Assembly: GCF_009932375.1 (NCBI RefSeq)
Contig: NZ_BLJG01000067.1
Coordinates: forward strand, 1-64,000
Direction: 5' to 3'
Origin: Pseudomonas juntendi
GTDB lineage: Bacteria; Pseudomonadota; Gammaproteobacteria; Pseudomonadales; Pseudomonadaceae
Length of the DNA stretch: 64,000 nucleotides
The position numbers and the translations under genes are program-made. How positions within the stretch are numbered: the stretch's first letter is position 1; the number at the start of each line of letters is the position of its first letter. Under the pieces are notes generated by a model. The model did not search any database, was not told the DNA's origin, and was given only the letters and a program-made list of their open reading frames with translations. Shown here one piece after another: positions 17,713-26,605 of this stretch.

Positions 17713-19971
17713 TCAGGTGCCTCGGGTAGTCGCGGGTTGGCGCGGTAGAGAAAAGTGGAAACTGGCGCCATGGTCGATCTGGCCCTCGGCCCAGACACGG
17801 CCATCATGGCGCTCGATGATACGGCGCACGCTTGCCAGGCCAATCCCTGTGCCTTCGAACTCTTCCATGCGGTGCAGGCGCTGGAATACCCCGAAAAGCT
17901 TGTTGGCGTAGGCCATGTCGAAGCCCACGCCGTTATCGCGGATACAGATTTCGGTTTCGTCCGGGTGTTGCTCGGCGCTGATCGAAATGCGCGCGGGCTC
18001 ACGACCGCGGGTGTACTTGATGGCATTGGCGATCAGGTTGTGCAATGCCAGGTTGATGAATGCCGGGTCCCCGATCACCTTCGGCAGTGGCGCGATGTCC
18101 CAGATGATCTCGCGGCCTTGGTAATCGGGCGCCAGTTCGCTGCGGATAGCCTCGACCAGGGCGTTCAGGTCGACATCGGACATGCGCAGGGCAGAGCGGC
18201 CCATTTGCGAGAAGTTGAGCAGGTTGTCCACCAGGCTGCCGGCGAAATTGGCGGCTTCACCGATGTGCTGCAGGAAGCGCTGGCCACGCTCGCTCAACCC
18301 TGCGCCCTCGATTTCGCCGAGCAGCTCGGTATAGCCGGCAATGTGCCGCAGCGGCGCGCGCAGGTCGTGGGAAACGCTGTACGAAAACGCCTCGAGTTCC
18401 TTGTTGGAACGGCGCAGTTCACCGGCCAGCTGTGCCAACTCTTCGGCCTTGCGCAGCACAATGCCAAGCACTGCGGTGCGCAGCTCCTGTACGCCCTCGA
18501 CCACCAGTGGCTCCCAAGGTGCGCAGTAGCCATGCAGTCGCTCCTGCCAGCGCTCGAAACTGTGCCGCGGGTCGAGGTTGCCCTGCGGCCCCACCTGCTT
18601 GGTCGGCTGGCCTGCCCAATTCACCGTGCGTACCTGTTCGGGGCGGAACCACAGCAGGTAGTGCGAATGGATCTGCGAAATCGCGACGGCCAGAACGCCA
18701 CCGGCATGGTCTGCCAGCTCGGGCAACTCGTCGATGTCGCGGCGCACGTTGTCGGTGCAAAATACATGTTCGTCGCCACGTTGGCTCAGCCAGTGCACCA
18801 GCGCCGTGACCTGGGCGGTGGGTGGCGTCTGGCCGAACAGGTGGCAGCGCTCTGCCGAGATCACCGCGGCGCCCTGGGCGTCGGCAAAGGCCAACAGGAC
18901 TTCGGGCACCTCGCGCAGGCCATCGCTGACGCTGTCATGGTCGGCCATGGACGAAATCATGCGGACAATGTGCTGGCGCAGTTCCAGGACCTTGCTGGTG
19001 CTGGCATGTGACTCGCGGGATTCGACCTGCAACGACAGCACGCTGGCCAGTAGCTCGCAGGCGGTGCGCGTACGCAAATCTACAGGCCTGGGTTGCTGAT
19101 GGTGGCAAGAGATCAGCCCCCACAACTCGCCATCGGCCACGATCGACAGGGACATCGACGCCAGGGTACCCATGTTGCGCATGTATTGCAGGTGCACCGG
19201 TGAAACGCTGCGCAGTGTCGCAAAGCTCATGTCCAGCGCCTTGCCGGTACGCGGGTTGGCTGCCGGCAGCAGCGGCGAAGGCTGGTAGTTGGCGTCCTCG
19301 ATCACACGGATACGGTTGACCCGGTACAGTTCGCGCGCCTGGCGCGGGATGTCCGAGGCCGGAAAGCACAACCCCAGGTAGCTTGGGTAGCCCGGGTCGG
19401 CGACCTCTGCCAGAACCTGGCCATTGCCTTCTGCATCGAAGCGGTAAGCCTTGATCCGGCCAAAACCGGTGATGCGCTTGAGTTGAACCACCGTTTGCTG
19501 CAGCAGCTCTTCAAGGCTGCCGGCCAGGTGCAGGGTGCTGACGAAGTTGCGCACCAGCGGGTAGTAATCGCCTTGCCCGGTGAGGTCGGACGGCAGCCGC
19601 GGTGGTTCGAGTTCGGCGATCAGCACCTGATCGTGACGGTGGGCCAGCAGGTGCAAGGCGGCGGTGTGCGGTGCCCCTTCGCACAGGTGCACATCACCAA
19701 TGTGAAAGGGGAATACTTCGTCTTCGGGTAACCGCGAAAGGTGCATGCGCAAGTCGAACCCGCCACTGACCAGCTCGGCGAAATGGCAACCGATAAGCTC
19801 CATGGCCGGCTTGCCCAGCCACTGTTCGACGTTTTCACTGGCCTGGAGTACCCGCAAGTCGGCTTCGTCGACGACCAGCAGGAAACCGTGGGGCTGGACG
19901 CTGCCGGGCACCTGGATCGGTTCCTGAGCGCAACGCTCCACGGCTTGGGCGAGCGTGCTATCTGCAGTCAT
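17713..19971 (-). CDS. bphP: Bacteriophytochrome histidine kinase
   Basis: Red/far-red photoreceptor kinase, 752 aa with the start chosen. The chromophore cysteine is C14 in the N-terminal CAQEPIQVPG stretch before QPHG. The PAS domain is followed by GAF with PASDIPRQAR (204-213; Asp207) and the bilin histidine H260 in SPVHLQYMRNMG. The PHY tongue carries PRHSFERW. The kinase part has SVSHDLRAPLRH, NAIKYTRG, DNGVGFD and GTGIGLASVRRI. AGGAG lies ten bases before ATG 19971; an ATG at 20001 would add ten residues. No heme oxygenase gene adjoins it. Confidence 0.95.
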   Translation of the reverse strand: MTADSTLAQAVERCAQEPIQVPGSVQPHGFLLVVDEADLRVLQASENVEQWLGKPAMELIGCHFAELVSGGFDLRMHLSRLPEDEVFPFHIGDVHLCEGAPHTAALHLLAHRHDQVLIAELEPPRLPSDLTGQGDYYPLVRNFVSTLHLAGSLEELLQQTVVQLKRITGFGRIKAYRFDAEGNGQVLAEVADPGYPSYLGLCFPASDIPRQARELYRVNRIRVIEDANYQPSPLLPAANPRTGKALDMSFATLRSVSPVHLQYMRNMGTLASMSLSIVADGELWGLISCHHQQPRPVDLRTRTACELLASVLSLQVESRESHASTSKVLELRQHIVRMISSMADHDSVSDGLREVPEVLLAFADAQGAAVISAERCHLFGQTPPTAQVTALVHWLSQRGDEHVFCTDNVRRDIDELPELADHAGGVLAVAISQIHSHYLLWFRPEQVRTVNWAGQPTKQVGPQGNLDPRHSFERWQERLHGYCAPWEPLVVEGVQELRTAVLGIVLRKAEELAQLAGELRRSNKELEAFSYSVSHDLRAPLRHIAGYTELLGEIEGAGLSERGQRFLQHIGEAANFAGSLVDNLLNFSQMGRSALRMSDVDLNALVEAIRSELAPDYQGREIIWDIAPLPKVIGDPAFINLALHNLIANAIKYTRGREPARISISAEQHPDETEICIRDNGVGFDMAYANKLFGVFQRLHRMEEFEGTGIGLASVRRIIERHDGRVWAEGQIDHGASFHFSLPRQPATTRGT

Positions 19972-20238
19972 CAATTGAAAGCTCCTGTCTTGTCGGTCCA
20001 TGCTTGCCGCACGAGTTTGAGGCAGGATGATGGAGGTACACCTTATCAGAATATCGGCCCATTCGCCGGCTTCTGGCCATTTGAGGTCTGTGAATCACGA
20101 TGGGTTCTGCCCCTTGCAGGTTTTTTTTCATCGAACGCTATCGCTTTGTTGCTAATACCAAAAAACGGTCGGTTGCAGCTTTTGGCGCCGTGCCTTGCTG
20201 CTAGGCTCAACTGAGCATAGAGCGATAAGGACAACAAG
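19972..20238. promoter_or_regulatory. Divergent bphP / pilus operon intergenic region
   Basis: About 265 bases separating the two divergent operons, with AT-rich patches (T8 near 20121, AAAAAA near 20159) that contrast with the GC-rich genes. Both operon promoters should be here. I could not fix a convincing -35/-10 pair for either. A sigma-54-like sequence was examined and rejected. Confidence 0.5.
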
Positions 20239-20766
20239 GTGAAGGAGCGCTTACTGGCCGGGTTGTTTGGCCTGTTACTGAGCAACGCTGGGGCAGCGGC
20301 AGACTTCCTGGTGGAGGTGCGGGTACTGGTGCAGCGCGGCTGCATTCTGGTCACCCAGGCCCGCGACGCGGGCGCGCAGGCTGCTGGGCGAATCGACCTG
20401 GGTGCTGCGCCGCGGCTGGATGGCCCGGCGGCACCGCTGGCCGGGGTGTTGCTGAGCCAGCGCCCCCCGCGCCTTGAGTGCAACCCCGACACGCCTTATC
20501 AAGTACAGGTCGACGGCGGCCAGCACGGCGGCACTGGCGACGTGCGTTACCTGGCCAGCGACGACGCCCCGGGCCGGCCTATTCCTTATCGGCTCTATCG
20601 CGACGCGGCCTGGCGCGAGCCACTGCCAGTGAACGTTGCGCAGGCGGCCCGGGTGCCCGATAGCGGCTCGGCCGAATTGCCGCTGTATGCGCGAATCGAC
20701 ACGCTGGCCTGGGTGCCGAAAGCCGGCCTGTACGCCGACCTGTTGAAAGTCACGGTCACTTGGTGA
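20239..20766 (+). CDS. Csu-type pilin, spore coat U domain (first, divergent)
   Basis: A 175-aa secreted pilin subunit starting at GTG, with AAGGA upstream. A signal peptide ends near residue 20 (SNAGAAA). The mature protein is one spore coat U domain with two cysteines (RGCILV and LECNPD), and the family ending LYADLLKVTVTW resembles the donor-strand partners of archaic pili. It is the most divergent of the four pilins, with arginine and alanine replacing the usual Ser/Thr/Gly, so it may be a minor or linker subunit. Confidence 0.85.
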   Translation: MKERLLAGLFGLLLSNAGAAADFLVEVRVLVQRGCILVTQARDAGAQAAGRIDLGAAPRLDGPAAPLAGVLLSQRPPRLECNPDTPYQVQVDGGQHGGTGDVRYLASDDAPGRPIPYRLYRDAAWREPLPVNVAQAARVPDSGSAELPLYARIDTLAWVPKAGLYADLLKVTVTW

Positions 20767-20796
20767 GGATGCTGCCATGCACAAGGACGCGCAGCC

Positions 20797-21333
20797 ATGA
20801 ACCGCACCTCGATCCTGCTGTTGACCCTGGGGCCTTTACTGGTACCAGGCGGTGCAGCGCATGGCAGCGCCACTGGCTTCATTCAGGCGCGGCTGGTGAT
20901 CAGCGCCGCCTGCCAGATCAGCAGCAACGAAGCGCAACCGGCGACCCTGGCCAACCCGGGCTTGCTGGACTTCGGCGAGCGGGGCCCGAACTGGGACCAG
21001 CCGCTGCGTAGCCGGGTGGATGAAGCAGGCGGCGAGGGCAGCCTGCAAATCAGTTGCACCCCCGAAGTGCGTGCATTCAACGTGCGCATCAATGGTGGCA
21101 TGCATGGCGACGACGGCATTCGCCGCCTCAGCAACGGCAGCCAGCTGATTCCTTATCAACTGGCACTCGACCCGGGCGGCAACAGCCGCTACGGCATTGG
21201 CCAGGCACGGGCCTTCACCATCAGCAGCACGCAACAGATACCGATCCCCATCTATGGCGTGGTTGTGGCGCAACCGCGCGCGCTGCCAGCCGGGCTGTAC
21301 CGCGACACCCTCCGGGTGACCCTGGACTGGTAA
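20797..21333 (+). CDS. Csu-type pilin, spore coat U domain (second)
   Basis: A 178-aa exported subunit: signal peptide to about residue 27 (AAHGSA), then a spore coat U domain with cysteines in SAACQISS and QISCTPEV. It ends GLYRDTLRVTLDW, the typical final strand. In the pilus, each such domain completes its neighbour by donor-strand exchange after chaperone delivery. It lies 30 bases after the first pilin gene and 18 before the third. Confidence 0.87.
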   Translation: MNRTSILLLTLGPLLVPGGAAHGSATGFIQARLVISAACQISSNEAQPATLANPGLLDFGERGPNWDQPLRSRVDEAGGEGSLQISCTPEVRAFNVRINGGMHGDDGIRRLSNGSQLIPYQLALDPGGNSRYGIGQARAFTISSTQQIPIPIYGVVVAQPRALPAGLYRDTLRVTLDW

Positions 21334-21351
21334 CCACGCAAGGAGACTCCG

Positions 21352-21882
21352 ATGCGAACGACCCTTTCATGCTGCATCCTCGCCGGCCTAGGTTTGGCCC
21401 TGGCCACGCAGGCCCAGGCCGCCACGGTGACCGGGACCATCAACTCGACGCTGACCTTGACGGCGGCCTGCCAGGTCAATGGCAGCTCAGGCACCTCGGG
21501 GTTGAACTTCGGCTCGCTGGATTTCGGCACCCAGGATGCCTTGTTCACCACGGCCAACGCACAGGTGCTGGGTAGCGGTGGCGCGCTGAGCATCCTGTGC
21601 TCGGCGGGCACGGTGCCGGCGATTCGCGTGCGTGCAGGGTCGCATGACGGCCAATCGACCGACGGCACCCGTGCACTGGCTGACGGCGCGGGGAATTTCG
21701 TGCCCTACGACTTCTATACCGACTCCGGGCGCACCACCGTGTTGGCCATCGATGGCACCATCACCCTGCCAACCAGTACCGGTGTGGCGCAAACCGTCAA
21801 CCTGTACGGCCAGGCGCGTGGCAAGGCCGGGTTGCCGGCTGGGGTGTACACCGACACGGTAGCCGTCGAGTTGTCGTTCTGA
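21352..21882 (+). CDS. Csu-type pilin, spore coat U domain (third, probable major subunit)
   Basis: A 176-aa exported subunit preceded by AAGGAG. The signal peptide ends ATQAQA, and the mature protein is rich in Ser, Thr, Gly and Ala like the major CsuA/B subunit. Cysteines lie in LTAACQVNG and LSILCSAGT, and it ends GVYTDTVAVELSF. Composition and strong start signal make it the best candidate for the shaft subunit, although in Acinetobacter the major gene is first. The gap to the next gene is three bases. Confidence 0.87.
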   Translation: MRTTLSCCILAGLGLALATQAQAATVTGTINSTLTLTAACQVNGSSGTSGLNFGSLDFGTQDALFTTANAQVLGSGGALSILCSAGTVPAIRVRAGSHDGQSTDGTRALADGAGNFVPYDFYTDSGRTTVLAIDGTITLPTSTGVAQTVNLYGQARGKAGLPAGVYTDTVAVELSF

Positions 21883-21885
21883 GCC

Positions 21886-22389
21886 ATGCGCCATTGGCTG
21901 ACGGTGGGCCTGGCTGGCCTTGGTGCGCTACTGGCGGCGCCACTGGATGCGGCCACTACCAGCACCTTCACGGTCGCGGCGCAGGTCGCTGCCGGTTGCC
22001 TGGTGGTGGGCGGTGTCAGCCAGTATGGGGTGCTGAACTATGGCACCCAGTCGGCGTTGTCCACCAGCGTGCTCAGTACCTCACTGGGCGGCACCACGGT
22101 GACCTTCCAGTGCACCCCGGGTGTGGCGGTGAGCATGAGCCTGGGCGGTGGCCAGAACAGTACCAGCGGCACGCGCTATCTGAAGAACACCAGCGGCAGC
22201 CAGGTCCTGGCCTACCAGTTGTACCGGGATGCCGCCTACAGCCAGCCGTTGGGCATAGGGCAGAGCGCCACCGTGAGCTACAGCGACGCCGCGGCGATCA
22301 AGCTGCCGGTGTATGGGCGGGTTCAGCTGACCGGTAAGCTGCCGGCAGGGACTTATACCGATGTTGTGCAAGTGATGGTGACCTGGTGA
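21886..22389 (+). CDS. Csu-type pilin, spore coat U domain (fourth)
   Basis: A 167-aa exported pilin with signal peptide ending PLDAA, cysteines in VAAGCLVVGG and TFQCTPGV, and the ending GTYTDVVQVMVTW. Acinetobacter csu operons have three pilin genes before the chaperone, so this operon carries one more than that reference. It is closely packed with the gene above, and 47 bases separate it from the chaperone. Confidence 0.86.
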   Translation: MRHWLTVGLAGLGALLAAPLDAATTSTFTVAAQVAAGCLVVGGVSQYGVLNYGTQSALSTSVLSTSLGGTTVTFQCTPGVAVSMSLGGGQNSTSGTRYLKNTSGSQVLAYQLYRDAAYSQPLGIGQSATVSYSDAAAIKLPVYGRVQLTGKLPAGTYTDVVQVMVTW

Positions 22390-22436
22390 CCTGGTGAACG
22401 CCAGCGGCGCCAATGACCAGTGCTAAGGAGAGCTTG

Positions 22437-23213
22437 ATGGCAGTAGGCGCGAAGTGGGCGCGAGGGCTGATCGGGTTGTGGTGGTTGGCCAGCCTGCCGG
22501 CTGGTGCAGCCACCTCGGTGTTGATCTGGCCGATCGACCCGGTGCTGGAGGCCGACCAGAAGGCCGGCGCACTGTGGCTGGAGAACCGCGGTACCGAGGC
22601 TGCCAACTTGCAGGTGCGGGTGTTTGCCTGGCACCAAGGGCGTTACCAGGAGCAGTTCCAGGCCCAGCGCGAGATCATCGGCAGCCCCCCGGTGGCCAAT
22701 ATTCCTCCTGGGCAGAAGCAATTGATCCGCCTGACCCGCACCGGCCCTTCACCTGCCGGCCAGGAAAAGGCCTATCGCATCATCATCGACGAAATTCCGC
22801 CGGCCATCCCGCTCGACAAGGCCGGCCCCGGCACCACGGCCGCCATTCGGCTGCAGATGCGCTATTCCGTACCGCTGTTCGTCTACGGCGAAGGGCTGTG
22901 GGGCAAGGCGGACCCCGAGGGCGGGCGCACCGCCGCCAGCGTGGGCAAGCCCCAGTTGAGCTGGCGGCCTGTCACGGTGCAGGGCAAGCCTTATGTGGAG
23001 CTGCGCAATACCGGCCCGGTGCATGCACGGCTGACCGACGTGGTGCTGCAGCAGGGCGGCCAGCGCAAGGCGCTGGCCGAAGGTTTGCTGGGCTATGTGC
23101 TGCCGGGTGCGAGTATGCGTTGGCCGGCACCCGTGGCGCTCAATACAGGCAGTGTGCTGCAAGGCCGGGTCAACGGCCAGGCCACGGCCGACACCCTACC
23201 CCAGGGGCAGTGA
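22437..23213 (+). CDS. csuC: Periplasmic pilus chaperone (CsuC type)
   Basis: A 258-aa periplasmic chaperone of the archaic chaperone-usher class. After a signal peptide (about 25 residues, LPAGAA) it has the two immunoglobulin-like domains. Landmarks are ALWLENRGTEAANLQVRVFAW, NIPPGQKQLIRLTR and YRIIIDEIP. TAAGGAGAG precedes the ATG at 22437, ruling out the earlier ATG at 22413. It would hold the pilins and tip protein until the usher takes them. Confidence 0.9.
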   Translation: MAVGAKWARGLIGLWWLASLPAGAATSVLIWPIDPVLEADQKAGALWLENRGTEAANLQVRVFAWHQGRYQEQFQAQREIIGSPPVANIPPGQKQLIRLTRTGPSPAGQEKAYRIIIDEIPPAIPLDKAGPGTTAAIRLQMRYSVPLFVYGEGLWGKADPEGGRTAASVGKPQLSWRPVTVQGKPYVELRNTGPVHARLTDVVLQQGGQRKALAEGLLGYVLPGASMRWPAPVALNTGSVLQGRVNGQATADTLPQGQ

Positions 23214-23256
23214 ACCAGCACCAGAATGCAGCGCAGGGGCCAAGGAGGACCCGGCA

Positions 23257-23277
23257 ATGGTTGGATACCGTGTGTGA
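23257..23277 (+). other. Six-codon mini-ORF overlapping the usher start
   Basis: ATG at 23257, eight bases after the strong ribosome site AAGGAGG, opens a reading frame MVGYRV that ends TGA at 23275-23277. The usher GTG at 23274 overlaps its end. It is either a translational coupling leader or the relic of a two-base (TG) change in the usher 5' end. Confidence 0.4.
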
Positions 23278-25616
23278 AATGGCTAGCGCTGAGTTTGCGC
23301 CGCGGGTGCCTGCAGTTGGCCGTGCTTGGCCCAGCGCTGGCGCTGGCCGACGACCTGCCGCCGCCGCCCACGGAGCTGTCCGCCATCGCCGACGCCACGC
23401 TGTTCCTCGACCTGATGGTCAACCGCATGCCCAAGGCTGAGCTGGTGCCGGTGCAGCAGCGGGCCGGCCAGTTGTACCTGGACAGCGCCGTGTTGCGTGC
23501 GGCGGGCGTGACACTGCCCGGCGACCCGCAGGGCGAGGTCGCCCTCGACGCGGTGAGCGGGCTGCACGCCGATTACGACAGCCGGAACCTGCAGCTGTTG
23601 CTGCAAGTGCCGCCGGCCTGGTTGCCCGAGCAACAGGTCGGCGATCGTAACCTGTACCCGCCCAGCGATGCGCGGAGCAGCTTCGGCGCGTTGTTCAACT
23701 ATGACCTGTACCTGAACGACACCGATGACGGCGGCACCTACCTGGCGGCCTGGAATGAACTGCGCGTGTTCGACGGCTGGGGCACCTTCGCCAGCACCGG
23801 GCAATGGCGCCAATCGTTCAATGGCGCGCAGACCGACGCGGCAAGGCGGGGCTTCCTGCGCTACGACACCACCTGGCGCTTCACCGACGAGCAGCGCCTG
23901 TTGACCTACGAGGCCGGCGATTTCGTTACCGGGGCACTGCCCTGGACCCGTTCGGTCCGGGTGGGCGGCGTGCAACTGTCGCGCGACTTCGCCGCGCGGC
24001 CGGACCTGGTCACTTACCCCTTGCCGGCCTTTGCCGGCGAAGCCGCGGTACCGACCTCGCTCGACCTGTTCATCAACGGCTACAAGGCCAGTTCCAACGA
24101 ATTGCAGCCAGGCCCCTACACGCTGACCAACGTGCCGTTCATCAACGGCGCCGGCGAAGCAGTGGTGGTCACCACCGATGCCCTGGGCCGGCAGGTTTCC
24201 ACCACCTTGCCGTTCTACGTCACCAGCAGCCTGTTGCAAAAAGGCCTGTCAGACTATTCGATAGCGGCCGGGAGCCTGAGGCGTGACTACGGTGTGCGGG
24301 ACTTTGCCTACGGCGCGGGGGCGGCCAGCGCCAGCCTGCGCCATGGGGTAAGCGACACGTTCACCGTGGAAACCCACCTTGAAACCGCTGCCTCGCTGAT
24401 GCTGGGTGGCCTGGGTGGCAACCTGCGGCTGGGCAACTTCGGTGTGCTCAATGCCGCGCTCGCGCAGAGCCGTTTCGACGGCGATCAGGGGCAGCAGGTC
24501 GCGCTGGGTTACCAATACAACAGCCAGCGCTTCGGTTTCAGCTACCAGCGCCTGCAACGGCGTGCCGACTATGCCGACCTGAGCCGGGTCGACACCCCGG
24601 ACATACAGGCAAGCACACGCAGCGAGCAGGTCAGCCTCAGCCTCAACCTTGACAGGTACGGCAATGTCGGTGCCGGCTACTTTGACGTGCGCGCTGCAGA
24701 CGGCACGCGTACCCGGCTGATCAACCTGAGCTACAGCAGGCCGTTGTCAGGCAGCAGCAGTGTGTACCTGTCGGCCAACCGCGAAATCGCTGGCGGGCAG
24801 TGGGCCGTGCAGGCGCAAATGGTGATTCCGTTCGACACCCATGGCACGCTGGCGCTAGGCCTGGAACGCAGCAACACCGGTGAAACCCTGCAGCGGGTCA
24901 ATTACGGGCGCGCCGTGCCGGTAGGCAGCGGCGCGGGCTATAACCTCGGCTATGCCCAGGGGAGCGACCGCGATGCCTATCGCCAGGCCGATGTGACCTG
25001 GCGCTTGCAGTCGGTACAGCTACAGGCCGGCGTATATGGCAGCAGCGGCGCAACGACCCGCTGGGCCGATGCCAGTGGTTCGCTGGTATGGATGGATGGG
25101 CTGTTCGCCGCCAACCGGATCGACGACGCTTTCGTCGTGGTCAGTACCGACGGCTATGCCAATGTACCGGTGCGCTATGAAAACCAGGAGGTCGGCCGTA
25201 CCGATGCCAGCGGCCACCTGCTGGTGCCGTACAGCAGTGGCTACTACCGCGGCAAGTACGAGATCGACCCCATGGACCTGCCGCCCGATGTGCTGGCGCC
25301 GAATGTGGAGCAGCGTGTGGCCGTGCGCCGCGGCAGTGGCTACCTGCTGGAGTTCCCGCTGAAACGGGTACTGGCGGCGAGCATCGAGCTGGTTGATGCC
25401 AGCCAGCAGCCGCTGAAACTGGGCAGCCGGGTGACCCACGAGCAATCGGGCAGCCAGGCTGTGGTCGGTTGGGACGGGCTGGTGTACCTGGAGAACCTGT
25501 CGCCACGCAACCGCCTGCAGGTCGCGCTGGAGGGGGGCGGGCGCTGCGAGGTCGAGTTCGACTTCCCCGAAGCGCAAGGTTCGATCCCGTTGCTTGGGCC
25601 GTTGGTGTGCCGATGA
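23274..25616 (+). CDS. csuD: Outer-membrane pilus usher (CsuD type)
   Basis: A 780-aa fimbrial usher forming the outer-membrane pore that assembles the pilus: signal peptide (ends ALALADD), N-terminal chaperone-binding domain, 24-strand barrel, plug, and C-terminal domains with RYENQEVGRTDASGHLLVPY. The start is unclear. A GTG at 23274 is in frame, but the strong AAGGAGG lies 25 bases upstream and fits an ATG at 23257 in another frame (a six-codon ORF ending at 23277 and overlapping this start). An in-frame ATG at 23226 has no ribosome site. Confidence 0.9.
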   Translation: MKWLALSLRRGCLQLAVLGPALALADDLPPPPTELSAIADATLFLDLMVNRMPKAELVPVQQRAGQLYLDSAVLRAAGVTLPGDPQGEVALDAVSGLHADYDSRNLQLLLQVPPAWLPEQQVGDRNLYPPSDARSSFGALFNYDLYLNDTDDGGTYLAAWNELRVFDGWGTFASTGQWRQSFNGAQTDAARRGFLRYDTTWRFTDEQRLLTYEAGDFVTGALPWTRSVRVGGVQLSRDFAARPDLVTYPLPAFAGEAAVPTSLDLFINGYKASSNELQPGPYTLTNVPFINGAGEAVVVTTDALGRQVSTTLPFYVTSSLLQKGLSDYSIAAGSLRRDYGVRDFAYGAGAASASLRHGVSDTFTVETHLETAASLMLGGLGGNLRLGNFGVLNAALAQSRFDGDQGQQVALGYQYNSQRFGFSYQRLQRRADYADLSRVDTPDIQASTRSEQVSLSLNLDRYGNVGAGYFDVRAADGTRTRLINLSYSRPLSGSSSVYLSANREIAGGQWAVQAQMVIPFDTHGTLALGLERSNTGETLQRVNYGRAVPVGSGAGYNLGYAQGSDRDAYRQADVTWRLQSVQLQAGVYGSSGATTRWADASGSLVWMDGLFAANRIDDAFVVVSTDGYANVPVRYENQEVGRTDASGHLLVPYSSGYYRGKYEIDPMDLPPDVLAPNVEQRVAVRRGSGYLLEFPLKRVLAASIELVDASQQPLKLGSRVTHEQSGSQAVVGWDGLVYLENLSPRNRLQVALEGGGRCEVEFDFPEAQGSIPLLGPLVCR

Positions 25617-26584
25617 CGGCCTGGCAGCGGGGCCTGCTGGCAAGCTTGCTGTGGTTGCCGATGGGGGCCGCCTGGGGGTTGTGCTCATCGGTGGCGACCC
25701 TGCCGGCCGCGTTCGGCAGCCTCAATTCCACGCAGGTGCGCACCACGGCACAGAACGCCTCGACCCTGAACTCGGGGTTGCAGTGCACAGGGTCGCTGCT
25801 GAGCGTGCTGAGCAACAGCGACCATTTCTATCTCACTATCACGTCGCCCAGCAGCGGCCTGGTAGGCCCGACGGGGGATGTGATTCCTTACACGGTGTAC
25901 GGCGACAACACCACCAATTACCCGATTGCCCGCGGCGTGGCCTATGACTTCGCCCGTACCGGCATTCTCGACCTGTTGGGTTTGCTCGGCGGCACCACCC
26001 CCAAATCGGTGCCGCTGTACATGCGCACCCAGGTGGGCAGCAATGTCGCCGCTGGCCTGTACCAGGAAACCCTGACCATTGCCTGGAGCTGGAACTACTG
26101 TTCGGGCATTGGCTTGCTCGGCGCCTGCCTTGGGCGCGACATCGGTTCAGGCAGCAAGACCCTGACCGTGAGCCTGACAGTGACCAACGATTGCCAGATC
26201 ACCACGCCCAACATCAACTTCGGCAGTGCCCCGGTGGTGGCAGGGTTCGCCACGGTCAGCCAGAGCCTGAGTGTGGCGTGCACCAAGGGCAGCAACTACA
26301 CGGTTGGCCTGGACGACGGGCAGAACGTGGCCAATGGCAGGCGGCGCATGAAATCTACCACCAGCAATTACCTGGCATACGACATTTTCAAGGGTGCCGG
26401 TACGGTGCGGTGGGGCGCGGTCGGTGCGGCACGCCGCGCGAGCACTGATGCGGATGTGAACCCCGGTGCCGGTACCGGCACCGGCAGCCAGGTGTTCAAC
26501 TACAACGCCAAGGTCTACACCGACCAGGCCACGCCGCCCGCGGCCAGCTATACCGACAGTGTGATCCTGGATGTGCAGTTTTGA
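25613..26584 (+). CDS. csuE: Two-domain pilus tip adhesin (CsuE type)
   Basis: A 323-aa exported protein with signal peptide and two spore coat U-like domains (about 25-175 and 190-323), the layout of the CsuE tip adhesin that binds abiotic surfaces through hydrophobic loops. Cysteines lie in GLCSSVA, LQCTGS, TNDCQITT and VACTKGS. It ends AASYTDSVILDVQF. The start ATG overlaps the usher stop (ATGA), so translation is coupled. Last gene of the operon. Confidence 0.88.
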   Translation: MTAWQRGLLASLLWLPMGAAWGLCSSVATLPAAFGSLNSTQVRTTAQNASTLNSGLQCTGSLLSVLSNSDHFYLTITSPSSGLVGPTGDVIPYTVYGDNTTNYPIARGVAYDFARTGILDLLGLLGGTTPKSVPLYMRTQVGSNVAAGLYQETLTIAWSWNYCSGIGLLGACLGRDIGSGSKTLTVSLTVTNDCQITTPNINFGSAPVVAGFATVSQSLSVACTKGSNYTVGLDDGQNVANGRRRMKSTTSNYLAYDIFKGAGTVRWGAVGAARRASTDADVNPGAGTGTGSQVFNYNAKVYTDQATPPAASYTDSVILDVQF

Positions 26585-26605
26585 AGGCATGCGCCAGCCG
26601 CGGGG

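Noticed and set aside
20181..20200. Sigma-54-like promoter before the pilus operon (TTGGCGCC...TTGCT)
   Set aside because: The GG and GC doublets are separated by 11 rather than 10 bases and the CAC element is missing.
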